DNA of 64,000 bases. Source: Acidimicrobiales bacterium (GTDB taxonomy: Bacteria > Actinomycetota > Acidimicrobiia > Acidimicrobiales > Poriferisodalaceae). The DNA is taken from positions 124,001 through 188,000 of the forward strand of contig JAAZYR010000003.1 in assembly GCA_014239555.1 (NCBI GenBank), written 5' to 3'. The stretch's first letter is position 1; the number at the start of each line of letters is the position of its first letter. This document shows, piece by piece, positions 7,851 to 18,846 of this stretch. Made by a program: the position numbers and the translations under genes. Under the pieces are notes generated by a model that was not told the origin of the DNA, did not search any database, and worked only from the letters and a program-made list of their open reading frames with translations.

Positions 7851-9314
7851 GTGGCTGACGAAACAGTAAGTAACACAGACCAAAATGACGCTACTGGTCT
7901 TGACGCGTTGAATTCCGATTCAACCTGGACAACCTGCAAGAGTTTGCTTCGAAGCCAAGTGTCAGAAGCTGTCTGGTTGACCTCATTTCGCGACCTCCAC
8001 ATTGTGGCAATGTCAACTGAGAGAGTCGTGCTCGTAGCACCTAGCGGTGTGATTCGGGATCGTGTCTTGAACCGCTACCTACCTATGGTTCAAGCGGCGT
8101 TAGCCGACGCTGGTTGTGAAACAGACGTAATTGACATTGAGGTTCAACCAGAACTACATGCCTCAGTGGGTGTGGCCGAAGCACCCCAGATTCGCCAAGA
8201 ACCTCCTTCGGCCCCAGATCTACAAGATCGACTCGACAGCTCCACCCAGATCGAGAGCCATCGAAGCCCAGAACGAAGAGACTCCTATACCGACACGATT
8301 CACCCGTTGTATACCTTTGAATCATTCGTAACTGGCACAAGTAACCGATTTGCTCACGCTGCTGCTCTAGCAGTAGCGGAAACCCCTGGCCGTAGCTACA
8401 ACCCTCTGTTCATCCATGGAGGCGCTGGATTAGGTAAAACCCATTTACTCCAAGCAATTGTCCACTACATCAGAAGCACTTACCCCAATTACACAGCCCG
8501 TTACGTCTCGAGTGAAACCTTCCTTAATGAATTTGTTGAAGCTATTCGAACCTCAACCACCAACACTTTCAAAAGGCGCTACCGCGATATCGATGTGTTG
8601 TTGATCGACGACATTCAGTTCATGGAAGGCAAAGAGGGTCTCCAAGAAGAGTTTTTCCATACGTTCAACTCGCTTCACGGAGCCGGACGCCAAGTCATTT
8701 TGTCTTCCGATCGCCCACCAAGAAACATTGCGACATTAGAGGACAGGCTACGTAGCAGATTTGAATGGGGTCTCATAACAGACATCCAACCGCCCGATGT
8801 CGAAACCAGGCTCGCGATCCTGCGAAAGAAAACTGAAGTTGCGCGTAGTGACGTTCCTGACGAAGTATTGGAATTCATCGCTGAACTCATCACCAACAAC
8901 ATTCGCGAACTTGAAGGCGCACTCATCCGAGTCAGTGCCTATGCGTCGTTGACGGATGAACCAATAACCGTTGAATTAGCCGAACGAGTATTGAGAGACA
9001 TTATTCACAGTAACCAGTCGCGACCCATCACTTCGGAAGTCATCATCAATGCAACCTCAGAAATGTTCGGTTATGACATTGATGAACTGAAAGGAAAGCG
9101 CCGTCATCGGAGTCTGGTGCAAGCACGTCAAATAAGTATGTATGTCGTTCGAGAACTAACTGATCTGAGTTATCCCGCCATTGCCAGGGAATTTGGAGGA
9201 CGCGATCACACAACAGTGATGCACGCGGTCGAAAAAGTGGGAAATCAAATGGCTGAACGCCGCCAGGTCTACGACCAAGTAAGTGCTTTGATCTCCGACA
9301 TTAAGTCTCAATAA
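7851..9314 (+). CDS. dnaA: Chromosomal replication initiator DnaA
   Basis: AAA+ initiator of 487 residues. Domain I occupies about 20-100, domain II (variable linker) 105-150, and domain III has Walker A GGAGLGKTH at 190-198 and Walker B VLLIDDIQF at 249-257. Domain IV carries the DnaA-box-reading signature GGRDHTTVMHA near residue 455. The start is GTG at 7851, fixed by the family N-terminus. It is followed by the box-rich gap before dnaN, the usual actinobacterial oriC. Confidence 0.98.
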   Translation: MADETVSNTDQNDATGLDALNSDSTWTTCKSLLRSQVSEAVWLTSFRDLHIVAMSTERVVLVAPSGVIRDRVLNRYLPMVQAALADAGCETDVIDIEVQPELHASVGVAEAPQIRQEPPSAPDLQDRLDSSTQIESHRSPERRDSYTDTIHPLYTFESFVTGTSNRFAHAAALAVAETPGRSYNPLFIHGGAGLGKTHLLQAIVHYIRSTYPNYTARYVSSETFLNEFVEAIRTSTTNTFKRRYRDIDVLLIDDIQFMEGKEGLQEEFFHTFNSLHGAGRQVILSSDRPPRNIATLEDRLRSRFEWGLITDIQPPDVETRLAILRKKTEVARSDVPDEVLEFIAELITNNIRELEGALIRVSAYASLTDEPITVELAERVLRDIIHSNQSRPITSEVIINATSEMFGYDIDELKGKRRHRSLVQARQISMYVVRELTDLSYPAIAREFGGRDHTTVMHAVEKVGNQMAERRQVYDQVSALISDIKSQ

Positions 9315-9544
9315 GACGTGGATAAGGTTCTGGACGGCATTGTGGAGACCCCGTGGACAATTTCGACTTATCCACACAGATCGAAAGTTTTCTTTAACCG
9401 GCAGGGTTCCCTGTGGGCAGCGGTGGACAGTAGTGTCGATAAAGAAACAATGACTGACCAGCGGATTCACCCTATTGTCCACAATCCACAGGACCTATTG
9501 CCACTATTAAATTTTAAAACCCATCTAAAGAGAGGAAGTTCGAC
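9315..9544. other. oriC: Putative origin of replication (oriC), dnaA-dnaN gap
   Basis: This 230-base gap holds a cluster of DnaA boxes on both strands: CGTGGATAA (9317-9325), CGTGGACAA (9352-9360), TTATCCACA (9368-9376, perfect) and TTGTCCACA (9475-9483, the actinobacterial form), plus weaker ATCCACA-type sites such as 9484-9490. An AT-rich stretch at 9505-9519 next to dnaN could be the unwinding element. Gene context (dnaA, dnaN, parABS) agrees. Not proven without skew data. Confidence 0.8.
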
Positions 9545-10651
9545 GTGAAGTTCCGATGTGAACGTGATGCACTCGTCGAGCAATTAGGGACGGCGAGCCG
9601 AGCTGTGAGCAGTCGCGGTGGTGCTCTACCCGTACTTACAGGTATCCACCTCAACGCTCGCGACGATCTCTTAACCATTACAGGAAGCGATCTAGAAATC
9701 ACAGTGAGGGCGTCAGTTTCTGTGGCTGTCACTGAACCAGGGGAGGCCGTGCTTCCCTCGCGTATCGCAGTCGATATTGTGCGATCTCTTGATTCAGGTG
9801 CGGTGGAGGTTGAAGTTTCTGGAGAAGAGGCGAAGATTGTTGGAGGACGGTCACAGTTTTCTGTGCGGACACTCCCAGTAGATGATTTTCCTGTGCTTGC
9901 AGATCCGAGTGGGGACGAAGTGACAGTCGCTACTGCTGATCTTGCGGCTGGTCTGAAACAGGTTGTCAGAGCTGCAAGTGGTGATGATGCCCGTCCAATT
10001 TTGACTGGCGTGTTGATGTCAGCTGAAGATGGAGGTCTTCGGTTGGTGGCCACAGATTCTTATCGTCTCGCTGTTCGCGACCTTCCCGATGCGACTGTGC
10101 TTAGTGATGGCCAAAAAGTGCTTGTGCCTTCGCGAGCTCTTGATGAACTAAGTCGCGTGTTGGGTGAATCGGAAGAAGTGAGGGTTCGTTTAGGTGACCG
10201 GGAAGTCACCTTTGATGTGTCGGTCGATGATGGAGAAGTTCAGGTGACGACACGACTGATAGAGGGAGAGTTCCCTAATTACCGACAACTCATTCCTAGT
10301 AGCTACCCCAACCAACTCACTATTGGCAGAGAACCATTGTTAGAAGCAGTTCGGCGAGTGAAACTTATGGCGAGAGATACCACCCCTTTGAGAATCACCC
10401 AAAAGGCAAACTCTGTGGAGTTGATGGCTGTGACACAAGATGTAGGTCAAGCCCACGAAGAAGTAGATGCTCAGTATGAGGGTGACGAACTTACGGTCGC
10501 GTTCAATCCGGACTATCTGATCCAAGGATTAGAAGCTGCTTCTGGGGATGAAGTGGTTCTTGAAACTCTCGACGCTTTAAAACCCGCTGTGCTTCGGTCA
10601 AGTGAAGGTGGAGATTTTCTTTACCTGTTAATGCCAGTTCGCGTTTCTTAA
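9545..10651 (+). CDS. dnaN: DNA polymerase III subunit beta (sliding clamp)
   Basis: Ring-shaped processivity clamp of 368 residues made of three similar domains. The start MKFRCERDALVEQL and the end GGDFLYLLMPVRV (the usual xxLMPVR ending) are typical. GTG start preceded by GAGAGGAAG. It lies directly after oriC and before recF. Confidence 0.97.
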   Translation: MKFRCERDALVEQLGTASRAVSSRGGALPVLTGIHLNARDDLLTITGSDLEITVRASVSVAVTEPGEAVLPSRIAVDIVRSLDSGAVEVEVSGEEAKIVGGRSQFSVRTLPVDDFPVLADPSGDEVTVATADLAAGLKQVVRAASGDDARPILTGVLMSAEDGGLRLVATDSYRLAVRDLPDATVLSDGQKVLVPSRALDELSRVLGESEEVRVRLGDREVTFDVSVDDGEVQVTTRLIEGEFPNYRQLIPSSYPNQLTIGREPLLEAVRRVKLMARDTTPLRITQKANSVELMAVTQDVGQAHEEVDAQYEGDELTVAFNPDYLIQGLEAASGDEVVLETLDALKPAVLRSSEGGDFLYLLMPVRVS

Positions 10652-10667
10652 CAGTTACGTCGAAGCG

Positions 10668-11750
10668 GTGATCGTCAAACGTCTGTGGCTCACAGATTTC
10701 CGTAATCACCGAATGACCGAAATTGGGCTAGATCCCAAAGTGACTCTGATTATCGGGCTCAATGGACATGGAAAAACTAACTTCGTTGAGGGTCTTGCTC
10801 TGTTAAGCGGTGCCCGTTCTTTTCGTGGGGCGAAGGTTGATGCACTCGTAGCTGATGGAAAGTCCTCTGCGTATATCCGGGCAGAAGTCGAACAAAACGG
10901 GCGGTCATCTCTAGTTGAACTTGAGCTTGCGGTTGGTGGGCAGTCTCGAGCTCAAATAAATAAACAACGAGTTAAAAAATTCCGAGACCTCGGTGACACC
11001 GTTCGAGTGGTGGTATTTAGTCCCGATGATCTAGACCTCATAAAAGGGTCACCTGCGATACGGCGTTCGTTATTAGATGACGCTCTTGCGAGTATTAGTA
11101 GTCAATTTCGTGCCGTTAGGACCGATTTCGACCGCATTCTTCGACAGCGAAATAATTTGTTAAAGCAAGCTCGTGGACGGTTGACGGCGGACCTTGAAGC
11201 AAGCTTGGTGATCTGGAACCAACAACTGGTCGACGTGGCTGATGAAATCGGGGAACAGCGATCAAGATTTGTGTCAAATATCGAACCGGTAGTTACCAAC
11301 TTTTATCGGCGCGTTGCGGGTACCAACGACGAGGTGTCATTAAGACTGGACGCCAGTTGGTTAGAAGAAGGGTTAGCGAAGAGTCTTGTATCGGCACAAG
11401 ATGAGGAAATAAGACGGGGAATCACTTTGGTGGGGCCACATCGCGATGATCTGATTATTTTGTTAGACCACCTTCACTCCAGAACACACGCATCCCAAGG
11501 GGAACAACGAAGTCTGGCCTTAGCGTTGCGTTTGTCGATCCACGCATATGTGGCTGAGGTCTCTGGTGACAATCCGCTGGTGTTGTTAGACGACGTGTTT
11601 TCCGAACTTGACGAAGGACGAGCGCGTCGACTCGTGGAGTGTCTCCCTGATGCGCAAATCGTCTTAACGTCTGCTACCGGTACAGTCCCTCAGGGGGTCC
11701 AACCAGGGCTAACACTTGAAATCTCCGAAGGTGAAGTCAATGGGATTTGA
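10668..11750 (+). CDS. recF: DNA replication and repair protein RecF
   Basis: SMC-like ATPase of 360 residues that acts in recombinational repair of single-strand gaps. Walker A GLNGHGKT is at 30-37, the LVGPHRDDL-like segment is near 260 and the signature/Walker B stretch (SQGEQRSLALAL, VLLDDVFSELDEGR) is C-terminal. GTG start, 17 bases after dnaN. Its 3' end overlaps the DciA-type gene. Confidence 0.96.
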   Translation: MIVKRLWLTDFRNHRMTEIGLDPKVTLIIGLNGHGKTNFVEGLALLSGARSFRGAKVDALVADGKSSAYIRAEVEQNGRSSLVELELAVGGQSRAQINKQRVKKFRDLGDTVRVVVFSPDDLDLIKGSPAIRRSLLDDALASISSQFRAVRTDFDRILRQRNNLLKQARGRLTADLEASLVIWNQQLVDVADEIGEQRSRFVSNIEPVVTNFYRRVAGTNDEVSLRLDASWLEEGLAKSLVSAQDEEIRRGITLVGPHRDDLIILLDHLHSRTHASQGEQRSLALALRLSIHAYVAEVSGDNPLVLLDDVFSELDEGRARRLVECLPDAQIVLTSATGTVPQGVQPGLTLEISEGEVNGI

Positions 11751-12060
11751 GGACCATTCGCGTCGACGTTGGTTGGAACCGCGTTCCCTCAGCGATGTGC
11801 TGAAGCGAATGATTGGTGATTTCGGTGACAACGGCGCAATGTATGCAATACACGAACATTGGGGTGAGGCCGTGGGTTCAACTGTTGCTCAACATTGCAA
11901 GCCGCTTCGTCTATTAGAGGGTGAACTCCTAATCGAAGTTGATCATCCTGGGTGGGCTACCGAAGTTCGGTATCTCGAACAAGTTTTGGTTACAAATTTG
12001 ATCCAACTCCACCCAAAATTGGACCTAACGGGGATAAGAGTTCAAGTCAAAGGTTCCTGA
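11740..12060 (+). CDS. DUF721/DciA-type helicase-associated protein
   Basis: About 106 residues matching the DUF721 family: HWGEAVGSTVAQHCKPLRLLEGELLIEVDHPGWATEVRYL contains the conserved WxxxVG...H..P..L..G.L.v.v..s.WA..l pattern. The family includes DciA, a loader/partner of DnaB helicase; its location between recF and gyrB is standard in actinobacteria. I chose ATG at 11740 (11-base overlap with recF, GAAGGTGAAG upstream); in-frame GTG at 11731 and TTG at 11716 are alternatives. Confidence 0.85.
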   Translation: MGFEDHSRRRWLEPRSLSDVLKRMIGDFGDNGAMYAIHEHWGEAVGSTVAQHCKPLRLLEGELLIEVDHPGWATEVRYLEQVLVTNLIQLHPKLDLTGIRVQVKGS

Positions 12061-12141
12061 TCGGAGCTTTTTCTCTGAGAAGCGTTGAGAGCCCATTACA
12101 GGCTTTTAACCCTGCCTCTTTTATCCCCCTACGACTGGTAG

Positions 12142-14091
<1,950 letters not shown>

Positions 14092-14096
14092 CGAAC

Positions 14097-16601
14097 ATGA
14101 CTGATCTTCCACCCCCAGAGGGGCAAGCATCAAACGGTGAATCACATCTGTCGGTGCAACCGATTGCAATTCAACATGAGATGGAACAGTCGTTCCTTGA
14201 CTACGCGATGTCGGTCATCACAGCACGAGCATTACCTGACGCTCGAGACGGGTTGAAGCCGGTTCACCGGCGCATCCTTTGGTCGATGTTTTCAACAGGT
14301 ATGCGACCCGATCGGCCGCACAAAAAATGTGCGACCGTTGTAGGTGACGTCATAGGTAATTATCACCCGCATGGTGATTCTGCGATCTACGACGCAATGG
14401 TGAGAATGGGCCAGACCTTTAGTTTGGCTAACACTTTGATCGATCCGCACGGCAACTTTGGATCGCCCAATGATCCACCAGCGGCATATCGGTACACCGA
14501 ATGTCGACTCACCGATCTTGCGATGCGAATGGTGGAAAGTATCGACGAAGACACGGTCGACCTCGTCCCAAACTTTGACGGTTCCAGAGAAGAACCACTA
14601 GTCATGCCAGCTCGCTTTCCCAACTTGTTGGTAAACGGAAGCCAAGGCATCGCAGTTGGCATGGCCACCAATATCCCGACACATAATTTGACCGAAGTCA
14701 TCGACGCCACACTTCACCTCATTGACAACCCTGATGCGACCGTTCCCGACCTTATGGAATTTGTCCAAGGTCCTGACTTTCCGACCGGCGGATTGATCAT
14801 GGGACGCGCAGGTTTAACGAGCGCGTTTATGACGGGACGTGGGTCGATTCGAATTCGTGCCCGTGCAGAAATAGTTGAAGATGGTCGGAACACCCAAATT
14901 GTGGTCACTGAAATTCCGTACCAAACATCTGTCGAAAACATTGAACAGAAAATTGCAGACGCCGTGGATCGAAAAATTATCGACGGCATCAGGGAATTGC
15001 GAAATGAGTCCGCTAAAGGAGAGACACGATTCGTAATTGAACTTAAGCGGGATGCGCCGGCCAATGTTGTTTTAAACAATCTGTTCAAACACACACCACT
15101 GCAAAGCAGTTTTGCTGCGAATATCGTGGCGTTAATCGATGGGGTACCGAGGACCCTTAATTTGCGTGACGCACTTGTGGCGTACGTCGATCACCAGATC
15201 GATGTTGTCACACGACGTTCGGAATATCGGCTTGGGCAAGCTCGGGATCGGGCCCACATTGTTGAAGGTCTCGTTCGGGCACTTGACCTTATTGACGACA
15301 TCATTGCCCTTATACGCGGTAGTGAAGATCGCGTATCGGCGCTTGCCGATCTCCAAACTGAGCCGCTCTCCTTTAGCGAACGTCAAGCAAATCACATCCT
15401 TGATATGCAGTTGGGGCGCCTCACCAGGCTGGGGAAAACCCGTCTGGAGGAAGAACTCGTCGAGTTACGTGCACGGATGGAAGAACTCGAAAGCATTCTC
15501 AACAGTGAGACGCAGCTTCGCTCGGTGATTAAAGAAGAGCTAAACGAAGTTCGTGTTGAGCATGACACACCCCGACGGTCTCAGATCGTCTTCGATGCGG
15601 GCGACATGGAGATCGAAGATCTCATTGACAACGAACCTGTGGTGGTAACGCTCAGCAAGGGTGGTTACATCAAATCGGTTACTGCCGACTCATTTCGAAC
15701 TCAGGGACGCGGAGGGAGAGGCGTCCAAGGAGCGCGACTAAAAGAAGACGACATTTTGGTTCGTGTTCTGACCACCACAGCGCACTCGTATCTTCTTTTT
15801 TTCACCAATCGGGGCAAGGTGTACCGCCTCAAGGCCTACCAAGTGCCAATGATGGACCGGACCGCGCGCGGGACTGCCGTAGTGAACTTGCTGCAATTAG
15901 AACCAGAGGAGATCGTCGAGGCTGTAATCGATGCAGAAGAATTCACAGCTGACGAATACCTACTTTTTGTGACCCGAAAAGGAGTAGTCAAAAAGACGGC
16001 ATTCACCGAATACGACAAAAATCGGACTAATGGCCTCATCGCTATCAACTTGCGCGAAGGTGATGAGTTGGTTCGCGTCATTCAAGTTCGCGAAAGCGAT
16101 GACGTCGTACTGGTCAGTAGCAAAGGACAAGCCATTCGTTTCTCGGGCACCCAAGTACGACCGATGGGGCGAAGCGCCGGCGGTGTTCGAGGTATGCGGT
16201 TAAGAGAAAATGACGCGGTAGTGGCGGCAGTGGCAATCTCAGAAAACGACCAACGACACCTTCTTACAGTCACAGAAGGTGGGTACGGGAAACGCACTCC
16301 AATTGAGGCTTACCCCCGAAAAGGACGCGGCACCATGGGGGTCAAAGGGATAAAACTGACTGAGGCACGCGGCGCTGCTGTGGTCGGTGCCCGCATGGTT
16401 GATCTCGAAGACGAAGTGATCCTGGTTTCTTCTGGAGGTGTGCTTATACGAACTTCCGTGTCAGAGATTGCTGAACAACGACGTGACGCCACTGGGGTAA
16501 AAGTGATGAATATCAGCGATGAGGAAACTGTCGCTGCATTGTCGCCTGTCACCATTGAAGATGAAGTGGAAGAAACGGTGGAATCTGGAGCGGCGAGTTG
16601 A
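14097..16601 (+). CDS. gyrA: DNA gyrase subunit A
   Basis: DNA-cleaving subunit of gyrase, 834 residues. The catalytic tyrosine is in AAYRYTECR (Y133). The quinolone-determining region reads HPHGDSAIYDA, with serine at the E. coli Ser83 position and aspartate at the Asp87 position, that is, the sensitive form. Six-bladed C-terminal wrapping domain with GyrA-box-like QGRGGRGVQG near 540. No intein. Follows gyrB by five bases. Confidence 0.98.
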   Translation: MTDLPPPEGQASNGESHLSVQPIAIQHEMEQSFLDYAMSVITARALPDARDGLKPVHRRILWSMFSTGMRPDRPHKKCATVVGDVIGNYHPHGDSAIYDAMVRMGQTFSLANTLIDPHGNFGSPNDPPAAYRYTECRLTDLAMRMVESIDEDTVDLVPNFDGSREEPLVMPARFPNLLVNGSQGIAVGMATNIPTHNLTEVIDATLHLIDNPDATVPDLMEFVQGPDFPTGGLIMGRAGLTSAFMTGRGSIRIRARAEIVEDGRNTQIVVTEIPYQTSVENIEQKIADAVDRKIIDGIRELRNESAKGETRFVIELKRDAPANVVLNNLFKHTPLQSSFAANIVALIDGVPRTLNLRDALVAYVDHQIDVVTRRSEYRLGQARDRAHIVEGLVRALDLIDDIIALIRGSEDRVSALADLQTEPLSFSERQANHILDMQLGRLTRLGKTRLEEELVELRARMEELESILNSETQLRSVIKEELNEVRVEHDTPRRSQIVFDAGDMEIEDLIDNEPVVVTLSKGGYIKSVTADSFRTQGRGGRGVQGARLKEDDILVRVLTTTAHSYLLFFTNRGKVYRLKAYQVPMMDRTARGTAVVNLLQLEPEEIVEAVIDAEEFTADEYLLFVTRKGVVKKTAFTEYDKNRTNGLIAINLREGDELVRVIQVRESDDVVLVSSKGQAIRFSGTQVRPMGRSAGGVRGMRLRENDAVVAAVAISENDQRHLLTVTEGGYGKRTPIEAYPRKGRGTMGVKGIKLTEARGAAVVGARMVDLEDEVILVSSGGVLIRTSVSEIAEQRRDATGVKVMNISDEETVAALSPVTIEDEVEETVESGAAS

Positions 16602-16630
16602 GTCGCGACCAGGGATGCATGAGCCTCCCG

Positions 16631-16636
16631 TACACT
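16631..16636 (+). promoter_or_regulatory. Leaderless-type -10 element for the DUF3566 gene
   Basis: TACACT fits TANNNT and is followed by seven bases and then the GTG at 16644, so transcription would begin at the start codon. No Shine-Dalgarno site is present. Inference from geometry. Confidence 0.45.
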
Positions 16637-16643
16637 TCGACGC

Positions 16644-17441
16644 GTGGCCGAGTCTGATAAACCAGATCGAGAAAACACGCCTGTTGACGGTGTTGACGAC
16701 GAAACTTTCGCTCGAGCTGTTGGCTTAACAAGTGATGACGAAGCCCAACGAGGGTTAAGGAAGAAGAAAAAATTCCGCGGCGACGGGACAGGGGCCCAGG
16801 ATCCGCCTGAGCGTCGAGAACGTACTGTGGTTCGACGACCTCCAGCCCGTCAACGAAAACGTGACGCAGATAATGAAGAGCTAGAACCGGCCGATACCAC
16901 TGGAGTTATGCCGTTAGTTGATGCTCCGGAACTACCGGTTGAGTCGGTTGGTGCCTCAACAGACCAACCCACGGCGTACCGTCCGATTCTCCCTAATTCT
17001 TCCCCAGCGGTAGATGACCCAGTAGTGCCCGACGAAGACGACCTTGGATGGTTGAGGCGACGACGGGCGCGCGTTCGAAGAACCCGCCGCACAATTCGCC
17101 ACGTCGACCCATGGTCAGTGTTGAAGGTTTCGGTAGTGCTTTACGCCTGCCTTTACGGAGCCACAGTCTTAGCTGGCTACCTTCTGTGGACGGCGGCTGT
17201 CCAATCCGGCGTCATTACCAATATCGAATCTTTTGTTGCTGAAGTCGGCTCGTACGAAATCTGGGAAATCAACGGGGAGGAGATTTTTCGGAGGGCAACG
17301 GTCATCGGAGCAGTGTTATTTGTTGGGGGAATTGCTCTAAATGTTCTTTTGACCATCGTGTTTAACCTGATTAGTGACCTCGTAGGGGGAGTCCGCGTCA
17401 CCCTTTTGGAAGAAGACCAACCTCCAACGCAGGGAAACTAA
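16644..17441 (+). CDS. DUF3566 domain membrane protein
   Basis: 265 residues. The first 150 are charged, proline-rich and probably disordered in the cytoplasm. The C-terminal DUF3566 domain has two membrane segments (about 172-195 and 230-252) with the family pattern VDPWSVLKVSVVLYACLYG...IVFNLISDLVGGVRVTLLEED. The family always follows gyrA in many actinobacteria and its role is unknown; a link to gyrase or cell envelope is only suggested by position. GTG start supported by the leaderless -10 just upstream. Confidence 0.9.
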   Translation: MAESDKPDRENTPVDGVDDETFARAVGLTSDDEAQRGLRKKKKFRGDGTGAQDPPERRERTVVRRPPARQRKRDADNEELEPADTTGVMPLVDAPELPVESVGASTDQPTAYRPILPNSSPAVDDPVVPDEDDLGWLRRRRARVRRTRRTIRHVDPWSVLKVSVVLYACLYGATVLAGYLLWTAAVQSGVITNIESFVAEVGSYEIWEINGEEIFRRATVIGAVLFVGGIALNVLLTIVFNLISDLVGGVRVTLLEEDQPPTQGN

Positions 17442-17486
17442 CGTTGGCTACTTCACCTCCCCGCCGCTACCATCAGCAATTCGTTC

Positions 17487-17560
<74 letters not shown>

Positions 17561-17620
17561 CGTTCCGAACAATCCGTACTAAGAAGTTTGAATAGGGCGG
17601 ACCTTATAGCCGAGGTAGTT

Positions 17621-17758
17621 ATGCGTGTACTACGCCGAGCTCTACTAGCAGTAAGTGTGGGAACAGCAGTTGCCGCCGTTTTGCGGTTGAGAGGATCGGG
17701 TGGTGTCCCTCCCCGACAAGGAAGCTGGCGCCAACTCAGCGGACCGGATTTTCGCTGA
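17621..17758 (+). CDS. Small single-span membrane protein (45 residues)
   Basis: Starts MRVLRRALLAVSVGTAV, a positively charged end followed by a hydrophobic helix, and ends with a short polar tail rich in Gly, Pro and Arg. ATG preceded by GAGGT. Its TGA is one base before the GTG of the next gene, so the two are probably translated together. I do not recognise the family. The composition and coupling favour a real gene. Confidence 0.5.
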   Translation: MRVLRRALLAVSVGTAVAAVLRLRGSGGVPPRQGSWRQLSGPDFR

Positions 17759-17759
17759 C

Positions 17760-18749
17760 GTGACCACAGTTGCCGTGATAGGTGCCGGTGTCGTTGGACG
17801 ACGTGTTGCTCGACAATTAGCAGCTTCGGGAGTGGTTGACCGACTGGTTCTTGGCTCACGACGCCCAGAACGGTTGCATGGGTTCGTCCGGCAACTCATC
17901 GGAGTTGATATAGAGGTCATCGCGCCTGGGCCGCTCCCTTCAGTTGACGTGACCGTGTTGGCTCAACCGACCGGAGGGCATGCGGAATTAGCAGACGAAG
18001 CTCTCGGAAATGGTTCCCATGTTGTTTCGGTTTCTGACTCAATTAAGGACGTCGAGGCGTTACTAGACCTCGATGCGGCAGCGACTAAAGCGGATCGGTC
18101 AATAATCATTGGCGCATCTTTTTCCCCGGGGTTGAGTTGCTTGCTCGCCCGCCACGCTGGCTTAAGATTCGATCAGGTTGAGGAAGTTCACGTTGCACGG
18201 ATGGGTACTGGCGGACCGGCGTGTCAACGTCAACTGCATAGGGCAAGAACGAAAGAAGCCATTGATTGGCGTGACGGTAATTGGCGTAAACATCCCGGTG
18301 GCACAGGCCGCGAACTGGTTTGGTTCCCTGATCCGCTAGGTGCCAGAGATTGTTACAGGGCTGCGCTTCCCGACGCGCTGTTGCTTTCTCGTAACTTTCC
18401 AGACACCGACCGCATCACGGCAAAGGTCGCCGCAACTCGGAGGGATCGTTTCACTGCGTGGTTACCGATGCTTCGATCTCCCCATAGTGATGGTGGCCCC
18501 GGAGCTATTCGAATAGAAGTCCGAGGGAAACGCGATGGTGTCCAAGCAACCGACGTGATCGGTGCCATTGACTATCCATCCACTGTTGCTGGAGCTATCG
18601 CCGCAATCGCAACGGAGTGGTCTCTGCTTGGAGCTCTTCCTTCAGGTTCGTGGAGCCTGGGGATGTTGGATGACCCTGTGCCGTGGCTGCTCGAACTCGA
18701 AGAGAGAGGTATCAAAGCAGCGGTCTACGAAGGAACTTCGACAAGCTAG
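17760..18749 (+). CDS. NAD(P)-binding Rossmann-fold protein, saccharopine-dehydrogenase-like
   Basis: 329 residues from GTG 17760. The N-terminus TTVAVIGAGVVGRRVARQLA is a clear dinucleotide-binding fold, followed by VLAQPTGGHAELADEAL and VVSVSDSIKDVEALLDLD, as in enzymes that act on hidden-aldehyde or imine substrates. The conserved SFSPGLSCLLAR segment is reminiscent of saccharopine-dehydrogenase-type proteins, but the C-terminal half is not one I can assign. An earlier GTG at 17700 would add 20 residues; it would overlap the small membrane gene and break the match to the fold's usual start. Confidence 0.65.
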   Translation: MTTVAVIGAGVVGRRVARQLAASGVVDRLVLGSRRPERLHGFVRQLIGVDIEVIAPGPLPSVDVTVLAQPTGGHAELADEALGNGSHVVSVSDSIKDVEALLDLDAAATKADRSIIIGASFSPGLSCLLARHAGLRFDQVEEVHVARMGTGGPACQRQLHRARTKEAIDWRDGNWRKHPGGTGRELVWFPDPLGARDCYRAALPDALLLSRNFPDTDRITAKVAATRRDRFTAWLPMLRSPHSDGGPGAIRIEVRGKRDGVQATDVIGAIDYPSTVAGAIAAIATEWSLLGALPSGSWSLGMLDDPVPWLLELEERGIKAAVYEGTSTS

Positions 18750-18820
18750 TGACCAAGCAAGGGGAAGCCTCGAGGCGAAGAGAGTCCTCTGTTTCGAACA
18801 TAATGAATTTATTGGATTTG

Positions 18821-18826
18821 TATTCT
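18821..18826 (+). promoter_or_regulatory. Possible -10 for lgt
   Basis: TATTCT, 20 bases before the lgt ATG, fits TANNNT and would leave a short leader holding the GGAGAAGG ribosome site. No firm -35. Confidence 0.25.
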
Positions 18827-18846
18827 CGACTTGACTGGAGAAGGTG

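Noticed and set aside
7727-8002. Minus-strand frame over the dnaA start
   Set aside because: It overlaps dnaA domain I and the DnaA boxes; no coding signals.
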